NCBI GenBank assembly: GCA_965153355.1
Contig: OZ231127.1
Location: 27,528,001-27,592,000 of the forward strand
Source of the DNA: Flaccisagitta enflata
Lineage: Eukaryota; Chaetognatha; Sagittoidea; Aphragmophora
Length of the DNA: 64,000 nt
Direction: 5' to 3'
In this document: positions 31,509 through 43,350 of the stretch, one piece after another
How the letters are laid out: each line of letters opens with the position of its first letter
Position numbering within the stretch: the stretch's first letter is position 1
Made by a program: the position numbers and the translations under genes
The notes under the pieces: model-generated
Database searches by the model: none
Told to the model about the DNA's origin: nothing
Seen by the model: only the letters and a program-made list of their open reading frames with translations

Positions 31509-32125
31509 ACCCTTGGCAAAAGTAAAAATCAAACTGACAGACCAACGGACAGACATTCATCTGTTTAAATCATTGAGTCGCTTGCAAGCCCCTAAAAAAC
31601 GAGTTATCTAAGGCATGCAAACATAAACCACAACAATGAAAAAAATTGAGGCCGATGAGGAATCGAAACGACTATTCGATATTCAGCCGCGAAACATAGA
31701 TCACGTTCACGCTGCTCATCTCTGATAATGAATATGAACTAAATCCTGAAATCATCAAGGCTCATGCAGTGATGCGAAATTTATCAGCATTCATCATGAG
31801 TTCTTTAACAAAATCGGAGAAGGTGCAGCAGTTTCGGGATGAATTTGAGATTCATTTGAGACGCGTACAAACATTTTACTAAACATCAAAGAGTGAAATA
31901 ACTCGTCGTTAAAAATAGTGTGAAAACGTGCAAACTTTTTTTTTCAGGATTTTGACGGCGAACGAATTGAGCCGAACGACTTAACATATCATATTATTGT
32001 TTTAATCGGATTAAATGGTCTATTAGGGCCTTCCGAAGTTGAAGGCCATTTCTAAAGAGATCGTGACCTCGCTAATGAAGATCAGTTCACTCGGCGTGTA
32101 ATAGCGAATAATGCGTTCATCATCT

Positions 32126-32306
32126 TTGGTTTGCGGACGCGCAACTCTATAAGAGCTTTGTCCGTCGGTCCATTCGTCAATCGGTTGGTTGGTCGGTTGG
32201 TTGGTTGGTTGGTCACGTGGTGATCAGGAGATTCAGAAAAGTGGAAGCGCGCATTTCTGCCCCTGCCCACCCGTCCGCAACTGATGGCCGTGTATCCGGC
32301 CTTGTT
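32126..32306 (+). mobile_element. Helentron/DINE-like element
   Basis: GTTTGCGGACGCGCAACTCT, TATAAGAGC, GTCGGTTGG core, arm GTCCGCAACT, GGCCGTGTATCCGGCC, TTGTT. Same subfamily as the 10604 and 27974 copies. Confidence 0.85.
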
Positions 32307-32638
32307 ACGATGTTTCAAGATGTTAGATCGAAATTAGCCTCATCTTAATCTTGAGCAACGGTTTCTTATCAGTCTGGATACGTTGGGAAACCATGGATGC
32401 GCATGCTTGGAGGCCCTAGCATTAGCCTTTGCTTATTTGCCAATTACTTATCGTATATTGAGTCTACTATCAATATCACTTGAAACCTGAGCACGGCAAT
32501 TGTTGCACCGATTTGGTGTTCTTGCATGTACGCGTGATTTAACTCCATCTAAACTATTCTGCCTCTCATCACTATGAGAAGCTTCATCCTTCTGTTAGTT
32601 CGTTTGCCAAAGCACATGATTCATTTCGCGCGCGCTCA

Positions 32639-32640
<2 letters not shown>

Positions 32641-32722
<82 letters not shown>
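32641..32722. repeat. (CT)n then (AT)n
   Basis: CT to 32692 followed by TA units to about 32722. Further CTT clusters occur at 32874-32935. No gene from 32.3 to 33.3 kb. Confidence 0.95.
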
Positions 32723-32727
<5 letters not shown>

Positions 32728-33297
32728 AATACAAATAATGTATCAATAATAATATTGTTGGAAAAATATGATCAAACATATACTCATGCACTATACCTCA
32801 TATAATATATACAGCACAATCCTCCTGATGGTAGATATTAAAAGTTTTATGCAGTTATCTTTTTTTCACATTCTTCTTCTTCTTCTTCTTATGCTTAAAC
32901 ATTTTCTTCTTCTTCTTCTTCTTCTTTGCTTTTTCTTCCGTTAATTATTTTTAGTCTTTTCTTTTCATCTTCGTCGTCGTTTTCATTATGAACAACTCAG
33001 TTCAGTCAAATCAAGAATCATTTATATTCGTTTTTGTGTGAATGGATGTCAGACAGCTTTGTTAGTCTCCCTTTTTGTCGTTTCATTAGTCTCTGTTGTT
33101 TTTTCAGCGTAAAGTTGTGAAACATGAAAAAGAAAATTAGAATGTGGTGTTGTTGCAAGAAAGTTAGCATGAATTTGTGGGTGAGGTAATTTTATCAGAT
33201 GTCGATAAATGAAATACATTTAGTTAAACATAAAACGAAAAGCCAATCGAAACCATATTTGAAAGTTATGAATTCTATCGTGTCGTTCTTCTTCTTC

Positions 33298-33644
33298 TTT
33301 TAGTCGCGTGCGCGCCACAACCCGCTTTGTCGGTCGTGGTCAAATCAGTCTTCAAATAGGTCCGTCGGTCGGTCACACTTTACTTTTCTTATATTTTAAA
33401 GTTATTTCTCTAGTCATTCCAAGATAATATAAGTCATTCTAAGTCATTCTAAGTCATTCCTAAGTCATTCTAGAGATTATTTAAGTCACTTAAGTCAAAT
33501 AGGTCGAAATAGTCATTTCAGTCACATTTAGGTCTTTTTAAGTCATTTTAAGTTGTCTTGAGTCATTTTAAGTCATCTTGAGTCAATAAATGTCATCTCA
33601 AGTTATTTATGTCTTGCACGCGACTTATAGGTGTTGGCCTTGTT
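33298..33644 (+). mobile_element. Helentron/DINE-like element with AAGTCATT core
   Basis: TTTTAGTCGCGTGC at 5'; core made of degenerate AAGTCATTCT repeats; inverted arm GCACGCGACT (perfect partner) and TATAGGTGTTGGCCTTGTT. A distinct core subfamily shared with the copies at 34457 and 49312. Confidence 0.82.
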
Positions 33645-33850
33645 CTTTTTAGCTGCGGAATGTGGACGAGCAACTCTTTAAGAAGCTTTGTCCGTCCGTC
33701 GGTCCGTCCATATTTATTGAGTCAAAAAGTGGAGAAACAAGCGTTTTAGATTGTGTATGTTTGTGTGTATGAGGGTTGGGGTGTAGGGTGCAGATGGGGG
33801 TTGGACGCTCCTGCCCACCCGTTTGCAGCGATATTGTGACCCCGCGTCAC
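33645..33850 (+). mobile_element. Helentron/DINE-like element abutting the previous copy
   Basis: Begins CTTTTTAGCTGCGG immediately after the TTGTT end of its neighbour. Core has GTCCGTCC and a GT-rich segment; 3' arm TTGCAGC. The 3' terminus is unclear. Shares its interior with 46287-46455. Confidence 0.6.
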
Positions 33851-34456
33851 TTATTCTTTCTCTTTCTTTTTTTTATATTTCTCTAACGAATTGAGTCTAG
33901 AAACGCATAAAAATGACAATGGTGAAACATGAGAGTTCATTCGCATGATTGAGCATGGTTTGAATCCCATTGACAAACAGAACTAATGACAAACAAGGTC
34001 GCAAAAGAAGGAACCATAGTCGCGTGCGAGTTGGCGGTTGCAGTGACATAAGAGGCCACGCTTAGAACACGACTAAAAAATGAATAAACCATTTTATTAT
34101 TAGTTTTTTTCTCATATGATTTGAACGTGATGCTTGATGATATACTATTGGCAGATTTCAACTCTTACACTTTGATTGTTTAGTTTAGTTTTACTAGAGC
34201 GCGCACCACACTAGACAAGATAGAAAAGAAAAAAAAATCCTTGTGGGACTGCAAGTTCCAGGTGCATGTCTTTATAGCGGGTGCGCTCCAGCATTGCATC
34301 ACTGTAGCTTCTTCCATGGTAATTCTATATCAAGTAGAGCTGAAAAGCCAGTTAGCATTTGTATATATAGATGGTGTGGTTTGTTATGTTCTTTCTTTAT
34401 CTGGTCCCACTTAAAAAAACTTATGGTACTAAAGACTAGCTTACTAACAAAAAACA

Positions 34457-34679
34457 TTTTTTAGTCGCGTGCACGCGTCTCTACACCCCGCTTTGTCCGT
34501 CCATCCGTCCGTTGGTTGGTTGGTTGGTTGGTTGGTCTGTCTGTCTATCTGTCACACTTTTACTTTTTTTTTATTTTATTGTAAATCATTTTAGTCATTT
34601 TAGAGTATAATAAGTCATTCTAAGTCATGCTAAGTCAGTCTGGGAGTCTCGCACGCGACTTATAGGTGTTTGCCTTATT
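34457..34679 (+). mobile_element. Helentron/DINE-like element with AAGTCATT core
   Basis: TTTTTTAGTCGCGTGCACGC (palindrome CGCGTGCACGCG), GTTGG repeats, TAAGTCATTC units, arm GCACGCGACT, TATAGGTGTTTGCCTTATT. Confidence 0.8.
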
Positions 34680-36012
34680 CATAGAAAAGTTCTCTATCGA
34701 AGATATACGACTCCAAATTATGAAAATGGATGGCTGCGCTGTAAGGGTTGTTAAATACGAAGTATGATCAATTCAGACAATGTGAAACATCAACATCGGT
34801 AGATTTCATCAACATTATAAAAAAAAATGACTCAAAAATGTAAAGGGCTATCTCCTTATGAGCTCAATTATGCAAAATAGTGAATGGTCGCGTAAGGGCC
34901 CTCTTTTGCTGTGATTACAATATGTCACCTTCTTTTCCTGGGCTTTTGTCAGTTTACTCGGCCTTCCCTGCCCCTCCTTCTGCGCCACTGACTCTCCTGC
35001 ATCAACTAACCACATTATGTGATATATGGCGGGTTTTTTTTTTTGCATCCCATCTGCTTAAAATGTTGGAAGCTATACATCTTCCTCTTCGAAACATTTT
35101 TCCCGTAGAAATTGGAAATAATTTGATGCCGCACTTCTGGTAAAAGACCCTCTATCTCCCTCTTCATGCAGGAAAGTCCCCAACATCGCTTTTCTACGTC
35201 TAAGTTCTACATCTTAGCTATCTCTGTGTCAAATTTCATCACTCTGGGTGCATTTTTACAACCTCTATGGATTTTTTTTCCAGTTCGCTTAATTATGGAA
35301 GGGGTGTTATGACTCAAAATCATGAAAATAGATGGTCCATGACAAAAATTTGGTCACCCCATTTCCCATTACGTATGAAAAATAGGAGGCTCTGCAGACG
35401 AAAGTCCTTCCTATGCATTTCGTAAGGGATGTGGGGGTGGTGGCGGGCACACTTCACAGAAGCCCTATGGTCAAATCTTCGTCATTAGCCATCTATTATG
35501 AGTCATGTCTCCTCTATGGAGAAGATCAAAAAAATCCTTTTCCATTGATCATTTCATTATTTTCATATTAATATGAGGGTCAAATATAAAGGATATCTCA
35601 TAATTACGAGCCCCCAGGCAGCAAGAATCCAATAAATAATATCTAAACAAGGCGGGAAAGGTTCGTTTGTAGTGGTGGACAAAAGGAATTAGAAGATATA
35701 TTTTTGATTATGCTAGCCGATTTTTTTTTTCAATGGCCAATTTCAAGTTAGTACGACCACCCTGCTTCAATAGTTTCAATTGAATTCGTTGGGATACCAA
35801 ATTTGATGTCATAATTAGGTAGATACTGCCTATCCTCTGCCAAGTTTCACTGATAACAATCCTATGAAATTAGAAAGTTTGTCTCAGGCATAATTTCCTC
35901 TTTCCATATGAACAAGGCGTCATGGTGAGGTATGGCTTTTTGGGCTCCCTGTGAATGGAAATGGCGAGGTACACGTCAGTACTTTCCATAGGAAATGGTC
36001 GCCGTGCATTCA
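34680..36012. other. Non-coding stretch, possible decayed DNA transposon
   Basis: A minus-strand frame at 34848-35048 contains GESVAQKEGQGRPSKLTKAQ, which recalls the GRPxKLT linker of Tc1-type transposases. The surrounding frames are broken, and no terminal repeats were identified. Confidence 0.25.
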
Positions 36013-36177
36013 TTTTTAGTCGCGGACACGAGACTCTACACCTTGCCGTGTCGGTCGGTAGGTCGGTAGATCGGTCCGTAACGAGTTTTGTTGAATTCTG
36101 AGTGGGTATGGCATCACGGCCCCCACCAAATCGTCCGCGACTGTCTTGCCGTGTATCCGGCCTTGTTTTATGTCCTG
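36013..36177 (+). mobile_element. Helentron/DINE-like element
   Basis: TTTTTAGTCGCGGACACG, GGTC core, arm GTCCGCGACT (perfect partner of AGTCGCGGAC), GCCGTGTATCCGGCCTTGTT. Here the arm is a recombination of the CGCG and GGAC types. Confidence 0.85.
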
Positions 36178-36332
36178 CTAGCGATTTCTAAAGAACGCTC
36201 CTTGTCTTCTTATTCTGCCTGCTATCCAAGAATGCAACTAGGGCACCAACACCTTCTCCAAATCCCCCTCTAGAACTTTTCATGTACATTTTTGATAGGT
36301 TTACTTACTCAAAAACTTCTGCAACTTCATTC

Positions 36333-36512
36333 TTTAATGTCACGTGCATGTGACTCTATAACCCACTATGTCCGTCGGTTGGTCGTTTGGTCGCCGTTAG
36401 CTTTTTTTTTTTTGGGCGTTTTCGGGTGGTTTTTGCATGACTGCTTCTGTCCAAATAATTGGGTTAGCCTTTTGTTTTATCACTGCCCCTGCCCACCCGC
36501 ACGCGCCTTGTT
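36333..36512 (+). mobile_element. Helentron/DINE-like element, diverged
   Basis: Starts with perfect hairpin GTCACGTGCATGTGAC, CTATAACCCACTATGTCC, GGTT core, CTGCCCACCCGCACGCG and CCTTGTT. Confidence 0.7.
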
Positions 36513-37057
36513 TCTCGCATGCGGATTAGCAAAGACGAGGATCCCACATTAGGCCATAATCGACAAACGTGTCAAATTGTCAGATGGACGGACCGAAAAA
36601 AGGTTTCTAGAGACCCGTGCACAAGAATAAAAGTGGTCTTTTAGCGTTGTACGTGGACTTGTTAAATAGAATTTTCTTTCGAACGCAACATGACCCTGTT
36701 GAACCACGATATCGATCGTGTTGATGCCTGTTCGCGGGAGATCTCTGCTCTGCTAGAAACATACATTTTCTGCTTCCTCAAAGGACTTTTCGCTCGATTC
36801 GCTCGTTGAAGAGGGCAGCACAAGACGCACCTTTTCGACGCCAAATCCACGGGCAAAATGGCGAGAGGAAACAAATGAACAGAGTTCATGCAATGAAATG
36901 GATTTTTAAGTGCGATTTTTAAGAGGTCATGTCGGTCGGTCGGTCGGTCGGTTGGTTGGTTGGTCGGTCGATCAGACGGTCACGCAAACGTTTGAAATGC
37001 GAAAAACGGCTGATTCTCTCGTATTTCTTCATTCCTATCACCTTTCATGTCTTACCA

Positions 37058-37222
37058 CATTCATTTTCATTCATTCATTCACTCATTCATTCACTCATTC
37101 ATTCATTCATTCATTCATTCATTCATTCATTCATTCATTCATTCATTCATTCATTCATTCATTCATTCATTCATTCATTCATTCATTCATTGATTCATTC
37201 ATTCATTCGTTCATTCATTTAT
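37058..37222. repeat. (ATTC)n microsatellite
   Basis: About 38 ATTC units with a few ACTC and GATT variants. Confidence 0.96.
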
Positions 37223-37293
37223 CAAAAACGTTCATTCATGAATTCTTAGTCCAGCGAAGCGCACTTATTGACCTCAGCATAGCCATGACGATA

Positions 37294-37726
37294 TTAGTCG
37301 CGGCCACGCAACTCTGCTGGTCAACTCAGTCCATAGTCCATCGGTAGTCTGAATCAGTTTGTCTGTAACGTTGTGGTGTCAGTGTTGTTTCTTAGATGAT
37401 CCTCGCATCTCTGAAAGTTGTCCGTCGCGTCCGTCGGTCCGTCGTTCCGTTACGCCTGTGCAAAACCGCGGTTTCAGCCGTTTTTAGCGCAACGAGATCT
37501 CACACTGAATCTGCTGCGAACAAGCCATGATTTGAGAGCCTCTGTTACTACTCTTAGCCGTTCATCTGTCATTGTCATCTGTCAATCCATATGTGTCCGC
37601 CAGTCAATATACGCAGAACTTTACGAATCTGGACACATCATTGCCAGTTCGGGCTTGTTCATTACTGCCCCGGCCCTGCCATACGGGCTGCGACTGGGTT
37701 TGCCGTGTATCCGGCCTTGCTTTTTT
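37294..37726 (+). mobile_element. Helentron/DINE-like element, long subfamily
   Basis: TTAGTCGCGGCCACGCAACTC, long interior with AAAACCGCGGTTTCAGCCG, 3' arm GGCTGCGACT and GCCGTGTATCCGGCCTTG. The interior is shared with 2231-2527 and about 42130-42405. Confidence 0.72.
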
Positions 37727-37823
37727 AGGTGCGACAAAGCACCTCTATAACTGGCTTTGTCCGTCGGTCGGTCGGGTAACGCGATCCACACGTCGCACCT
37801 TATTGGCCTACTTGGCCTTGTTT
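37727..37823 (+). mobile_element. Minimal (97-bp) Helentron/DINE-like element
   Basis: TTTTTTAGGTGCGAC with perfect hairpin AGGTGC/GCACCT, CTATAACTGGC, GGTC core, inverted arm GTCGCACCT, 3' hairpin GGCCTACTTGGCC, TTGTT. It directly follows the previous copy. Confidence 0.85.
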
Positions 37824-37929
37824 CTTTAATCGAAACGCAATTGCCTTTTTTGATTTTAGTTGCTTGCTGGGTCACTATATAATTTATTATAAAAGACAAC
37901 GATAAAGACAACAACGCTTTCTTCCACGC

Positions 37930-38330
37930 ATAACAACAACAACAACAACAGCAGCAGCAGCAGCAAAGCAGCAACAGCAGCAACGCCGGCAAACAACAAC
38001 AACGCTGGCGTAGCGAACACGGCGAACGCGACCAGCAGCAACATAGCAGCACGTGCGCAAAACATGCCATCGCAGCAACAACCAGCAGCAGCCAGCACCA
38101 GCACCAGCGCCAGCAACAGCAACATAGCAACAGCAACAAGCAGCAGCAACAACCAGCAGCAATAGTAACAGCAACAATAGCAACAACAGCGCCAGCGTAA
38201 CAACAGCAGCAACAACAACTGGCAAGCAACAGCAACAGCAGCAGCAGCAACAGCAGCAACAACAACAGCAGCCAACGGCGACGGCGGTGACAACAACAGC
38301 AGCAGCGTGTTAACATAACAGCATTGCATG
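37930..38330. repeat. CAA/CAG compound trinucleotide tract
   Basis: Irregular CAA, CAG and GCCAGC units over 400 bp. The minus-strand frame gives Leu/Cys/Val runs. Codon order is too irregular and the flanks too poor to call a gene. Confidence 0.9.
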
Positions 38331-38430
38331 TATAGCAGCAACCAGCATTACCGTCAGTATGATAACGCGACGATGGGGCAGCGGCCACGGCAACCAATAA
38401 TAACAACAAGACAAATAAGAGCAAATGCAA

Positions 38431-39780
38431 ATGATTTGTATAGTGATTGGTGAATGATGTAATGGTTCCCCGTGCCCGAAACCGTTGCCATTAACTTTCT
38501 CTGATTTCAGGCGCAGGGCGCTGCCTGTAATATCTCCCGTTCTTATGATGTGCAGCAGCCAATATATCCATGAAACGTACTCCCTTGTTTATCCTGATGG
38601 GGATCAGATAAATGTACTTACGCAACATGGAGTAAAATGAAATGCAAAAGGAGTATCAAAAGAGCTGAAAAGAAAAAGGAAGAGTATCTTTATAATTAGT
38701 CAACACAGCCGTGTCTAAGCAGTTTTCTTCTATATCATGCAAATTTCCTCCCCATTGGGTATTTTTTCTTCTTTCTCTTCACTCATTTTTAAGGCAGAAG
38801 GAAGTGATGAACTCTTATCTTGAAAAATCTGGTGTGAATTGCTATTAAAGGAAGTCAAACTAATTTTTTGTCATTGGCCTCTAGTACATTAACTATATTA
38901 CTGACTGATTGTCAAAAAAAACAATGCGTTTACTCTAAAAAAAGAGATTATAAATGATGATATGAACATAGAAATTTCTGGTTATCTCTTTCAATCTATC
39001 ATTGCCTAAGTTTATAAGTCAGTAAAAAGAATTAAAAAATAAAATAAAACATCCAGACAGAGCAAAATATCATAGTAAAAAGTCAGTGTTTTTATCTGAT
39101 ACACTATTAATTAAATAAATGACAAAATTTCAGGGGTCACGCATCTTTCAAAATATGTTAAACTCATTTTGACAAAAAAATCAACAAAAACCATACTTAC
39201 TGTTGTTCGATTCCTATAAGGGTGATGTGCACTGCAGCTGAGCATCCCTAACTACAATCAAAAATTTCATGAGCTGCTCCAGCAGGAAAGAAGGGTAACT
39301 AGGGAATCAAAGTTGACTTATAAATTTTTCCTCTTTTCTCAACACGATGGGTAGCTTGTTTTTATGTAAGTGTTTAAGATACTGATATCAAGGCCTGTCA
39401 GAATTTCTCTATGTCATGTTTGAGCATATCAGTGGATAACACTCATGGAATCAATCAAAATTAAATACTTTATTACGATTTAACTGCAACAAAGTTTAAA
39501 TTCAGAATTTTTTCTTCTCCTGTTTTGGGTTTATTCAATTTTCTTTTAGCACAGATACATTTATGGGCATCCAACTTACATAGTGGTCTTGCATGTAAAA
39601 GAAGGCCTATGTAGGATGTTGTGAGGAAAAATGATTTTTGTCCAATCCAAAATTTAGTTTTAAACTTTGGCAGTGTGAAATGAATAAGAGCAAATAAATA
39701 CTCTAGATCATGTCATATGAAACCACTTTATATCTTAAATTAAATATGTTATCTCATTCTTTGGTATTATTTCTTCCTCT
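38431..39780. other. AT-rich non-coding stretch
   Basis: No frame, repeat array or RNA gene recognised across about 1.35 kb. Confidence 0.5.
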
Positions 39781-39802
39781 TCCCTGGCGTTGCTGAGCAA
39801 CG

Positions 39803-39939
39803 ATGGGGCGTGGTCATGGCGGCAGTCATGGTGCAGTATGGTGCTGCATGGAAGAGCGCGTTCGGCGCGTGGAAAAACCACGGCGTTCCAAAGTCGATGA
39901 TGATGGACAGCGTTTACCGTGTGCATTAATGAATGAAGG
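39803..39939 (+). CDS. Candidate first coding exon
   Basis: A GC-rich island in AT-rich surroundings. It opens with an ATG (MGRGHGGSHGAVWCC), continues RVRRVEKPRRSKVDDDGQRL and PCALMNE, and meets donor-like GAAG|GTATAG at 39940. I do not recognise the protein, and no following exon was identified. Confidence 0.22.
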
Positions 39940-40808
39940 TATAGTAGCATTGAATCTTATTTTTATTTTCTCTGAGCATGTATAAATGGAGTATTTCCCC
40001 CTGAGTAGAGGATTAAATAAAAGGGTTTGGAGATGGGAAGAAAATCAAAAGGTAAGAAGAAAGCAAAATAAAATTTCGTGAATTTTTCATATTTGATTGA
40101 TTCTGACATCACTGTTTAAACTTCTTCGACCATATTAAATATTTATCACATATAATCTATAGTTTGAAAATCAAACAGTTTTGATCCAATGGGAAGAAAA
40201 TCTCAAAAAGACCAGGGAAAAATCAAAGCGCTGTTATACGCTAGATTTTCTCCATCAGTAACTATTGACAATTTTATTTTGGACTATGGCCTCTAATTCA
40301 TTATTTTGATAAATTATTCAAGAGATTTTCAATTGTTTTCAATCTTATATCTTTTTAATTTCTGTTTATCTTTTTATCAACTATCATTGATTATCATATA
40401 ATAAAATTGGAGAAAAAATAAATGTATAATTCGATAGTTTTTCTTTATCTTTTAGTTTTCTGTTCTTTCTTTCATGCACGATAACGAATTCATAGCAAAA
40501 ATATTCAAGAGATTTAAATCAAGTAATCTTTTATCTGATCATAATTTTTCAGTCAGTCTAAATTAGTCTGTTGGTTTGGTTGGTTGGTTAGTCGTCTGTT
40601 CACTTTTTTTTGACGTTTGAGAACATGATCATATCATATCAAATGCCAAGTGATCTTCTATATTCTTTCTTACGTGGCAGGAGTGGCAATCATCTGTGTC
40701 AGGAAAATCTGATTTGAGGCCACCTGGCCTAGAAGGCCAGTCGGAAAGTAAGCGCGCGTGCGAGGAAGGGAAGGCGACGGCTGCTAGACGTGATTATGTG
40801 TCCAACGG

Positions 40809-40811
<3 letters not shown>

Positions 40812-40897
<86 letters not shown>

Positions 40898-40909
40898 CTC
40901 TCTCTCTTC
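40812..40909. repeat. (AT)n then (CT)n
   Basis: About 40 AT units then eight CT units. The GC-rich stretch just left (40690-40800) is open (RPPGLEGQSESKRACEEGKA) but has no partner exon. Confidence 0.96.
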
Positions 40910-42129
40910 TCATATATTCTATCACGATGTCAGGTCAAACTCATTTTCTGGTTCTTAACTTCAATGTTTATGTTTGTTTTAAGATATCTTGTGTTGTCAC
41001 ATGTTTTTATACGTCCTCTTTCTGAGTTCAATATACTCTTAACTTACTAACTGTTTTCCTCTCATTTGTCCTTCTCATTCATCCTCCGTTTGTGTTTGCC
41101 TTTTCTCAAAGATTTGTGTTTCCAGGATTTTCATTGTCTTTCCTCAGGCCTCGCCTTCAGGCTTCCTTCATTATCTTCTACCGACCAAACATAATGAGTT
41201 TCATTGGTCCTCTTTTCCTGATAGGAAGGGAAGTCAGTTAGAGATGTACTGGGTCTAATATGTTTCGCCATTTCAGGATTTCGAGTTTTGTGTTATCAAA
41301 GGATAAAGGCATTCATATTTTTTCTCGCTGCGCCATTCTCAGTATGGTGCAGTCGTGTGTCATGCAAACTACACCTCCTTTATGTCAGTTGGGTCAGCAT
41401 CACTAACATCAGGCGATTGATCAGTCAGTGTCAGTCAGCTGGATTGGGTCCCCATATTTTCATCTTTGTTTTAGCCACTGCCTACCAAATACCCAGGAGA
41501 TGTCTCTGTCTTTCTCTGCACAGAGACTAAGTATGTATCATATCAAAGAGATATAATTTCCATCAGTCTCAAGAGTAAAATATGTTTTGTCATGGTAAAT
41601 CCATCTACCCATTCTCAACATGTTTGAACACCTTTTTATCATTACCTTCATCTTTCCTCATTCCATCCTCCCTTTTTCCCTCCTCCCTCTAGTTCCAATC
41701 ATTACAGCATTTTTTTCATTGTACTTTTGTTCTTATCTTTTTTCTTTCACTTCAGTCTCCAAGGCAGAGTGTGCAGTTGCCACTTTACTTTTTATCAGTT
41801 CATCAAGTTTCATTCAAATTTTTCGATGCTCTATCAGGTCCTTGATAACCGGAAGGTATAGTATCGTCATCCTACATCCAGTCAGTCGGTGGTCAGTCAG
41901 TCAGCCACACTTTAGTGATGCGTGTGGCTCCACCTGTTAGCTGAAAGTTATGGAAAGCTGTTATAGTTGCCTCAGTCCTCCAGCTGTGCATTTTGCCCCT
42001 CCATTGGAGATATTGTGTCGATATTGGGAGGTGTTTATAAGCGCCAAATAATTTCGAGGATCATATCATAGTCAATGCCATCAGATATTCCCTTTTTAGT
42101 CCTTCGACACATCGTCAGGAATATATATA

Positions 42130-42405
42130 TAGAGTCTGTCCATCTGATCTGGTCCGTCCGTCTGTCCGTCAGTCCGTCGGTATATCCGTCCGTTACGCAA
42201 GTGCCAAAACCGCGTTCCTCGGTTGTTTTTAGCCACGATGAGATCCTATACTGAAATAAATGATCGACAAACATGTTTTGAAGGCTTCCTTTACTACTCT
42301 TGTCGTTTCATCTGTCTGTTTGTCCATCTGTCTCTCCATATATGTCACATGTTCAATACACACAGAGACACAGCCCGGACGCATCTTTGCCCGGTCGGGC
42401 TTGTT
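42130..42405 (+). mobile_element. Helentron/DINE-like element, long subfamily
   Basis: GTCCGTCC core, AAAACCGCGTTCCTCGG, AAATGATCGACAAACATG, arm GGACGCATC, hairpin CCCGGTCGGG, CTTGTT. The 5' hairpin is degraded. Confidence 0.7.
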
Positions 42406-42779
42406 ATTTATTTATTTATTCATTTATTTATCTATTTCTTTTTATGTTATTCAAAAATCCATCTTCTCCATATGTCTTCGCTTCTTCCATTTCTCTGTAT
42501 TGATTGCGATTTTATCTGCTTCTTCAAAATTCAAGGTTCTCTGTTAAGAGCTGATTGCACTTTGCCCATCTCTGTCTGCCTTCCGCCAACAACAGCAGTT
42601 TCCCCCGACAGTAAAGTTTGATGACATAACTTCATCGAATTTTCATGAGCGGGTTGAGCGTGATTCTGAGATTGAAATTCACGTTCTTGGATAATTGATG
42701 CTTGACCGTGTGCCTTTGCGTGTGAAGGGTTGTGCAGTAGGAGTGTGTGTGCGCGCGTGCTGAGGTGTTTTCCTAATTT

Positions 42780-43200
42780 TTCTGATTTTCCGTCTTTTTG
42801 TGTCTTTTGTCTTTTTGTCTTTTTGTCTTTTTGTCTTTTTTGTCTTGTCTTTACTGTCTTCTTTATATCTTCTCTCTTTCTTTCTTTCTTTCTTTGTTTG
42901 TTTCTTTCTGTCTGTATATTTCTTTCTTTCTTTCTTGCTGCTGCTGCTCTTTCTTTCTTTCTTTCTTTCTTTATTCTTTCTTTCTATCAACGCGCTCGCT
43001 CGCTCAAGCGCTCATCGTCGACTCGCTCGCTCGCGCTCGCGCGCTATCGTCTTTCTTTCTTTTTCTTTCTTTCAATTTTTTGTCAGTGTAGCTCCCTTTT
43101 CTTCTTTCTTTCTTTCTTTCTTTCTTTCTCTTTACTTCTTTCTTTCTTTCTTTCTTTCTTCTTTCTTTCTTTCTTTCACTTATTTTCTTTCATGCTCATC
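42780..43200. repeat. (CTTT)n-rich degenerate tract
   Basis: TTTTGTCT repeats at 42790-42840, then CTTT arrays with a GC-rich CTCGCTCGC segment at 43000-43040. Confidence 0.9.
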
Positions 43201-43278
43201 TCCTTGTACTTATTTCTTTCTTTCCTACTTCCTTCATATCCTCTCTTCTGCATTCTTTCACCATTATTTATCGTTATT

Positions 43279-43350
43279 TTAAGTCGTGGACACATGACTC
43301 TAGGAACTGCCATGTTGGTCATCAGTTGGTCATGTCATGTCCACATGTGT
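43279..43350 (+). mobile_element. Helentron/DINE-like 5' fragment
   Basis: TTTTAAGTCGTGGACACATGACT keeps most of the hairpin; the core and 3' end are missing nearby. Confidence 0.45.

Noticed and set aside
37621-38430. 269-codon minus-strand frame rich in Leu, Cys and Ala
   Set aside because: Arises from an irregular CAA/CAG tract joined to a Helentron-like element; no domain or splice support.
41288-41530. 80-codon frame after an acceptor-like TTTCAG
   Set aside because: No family signature, AT-rich codon choice like non-coding neighbours, and no partner exon.
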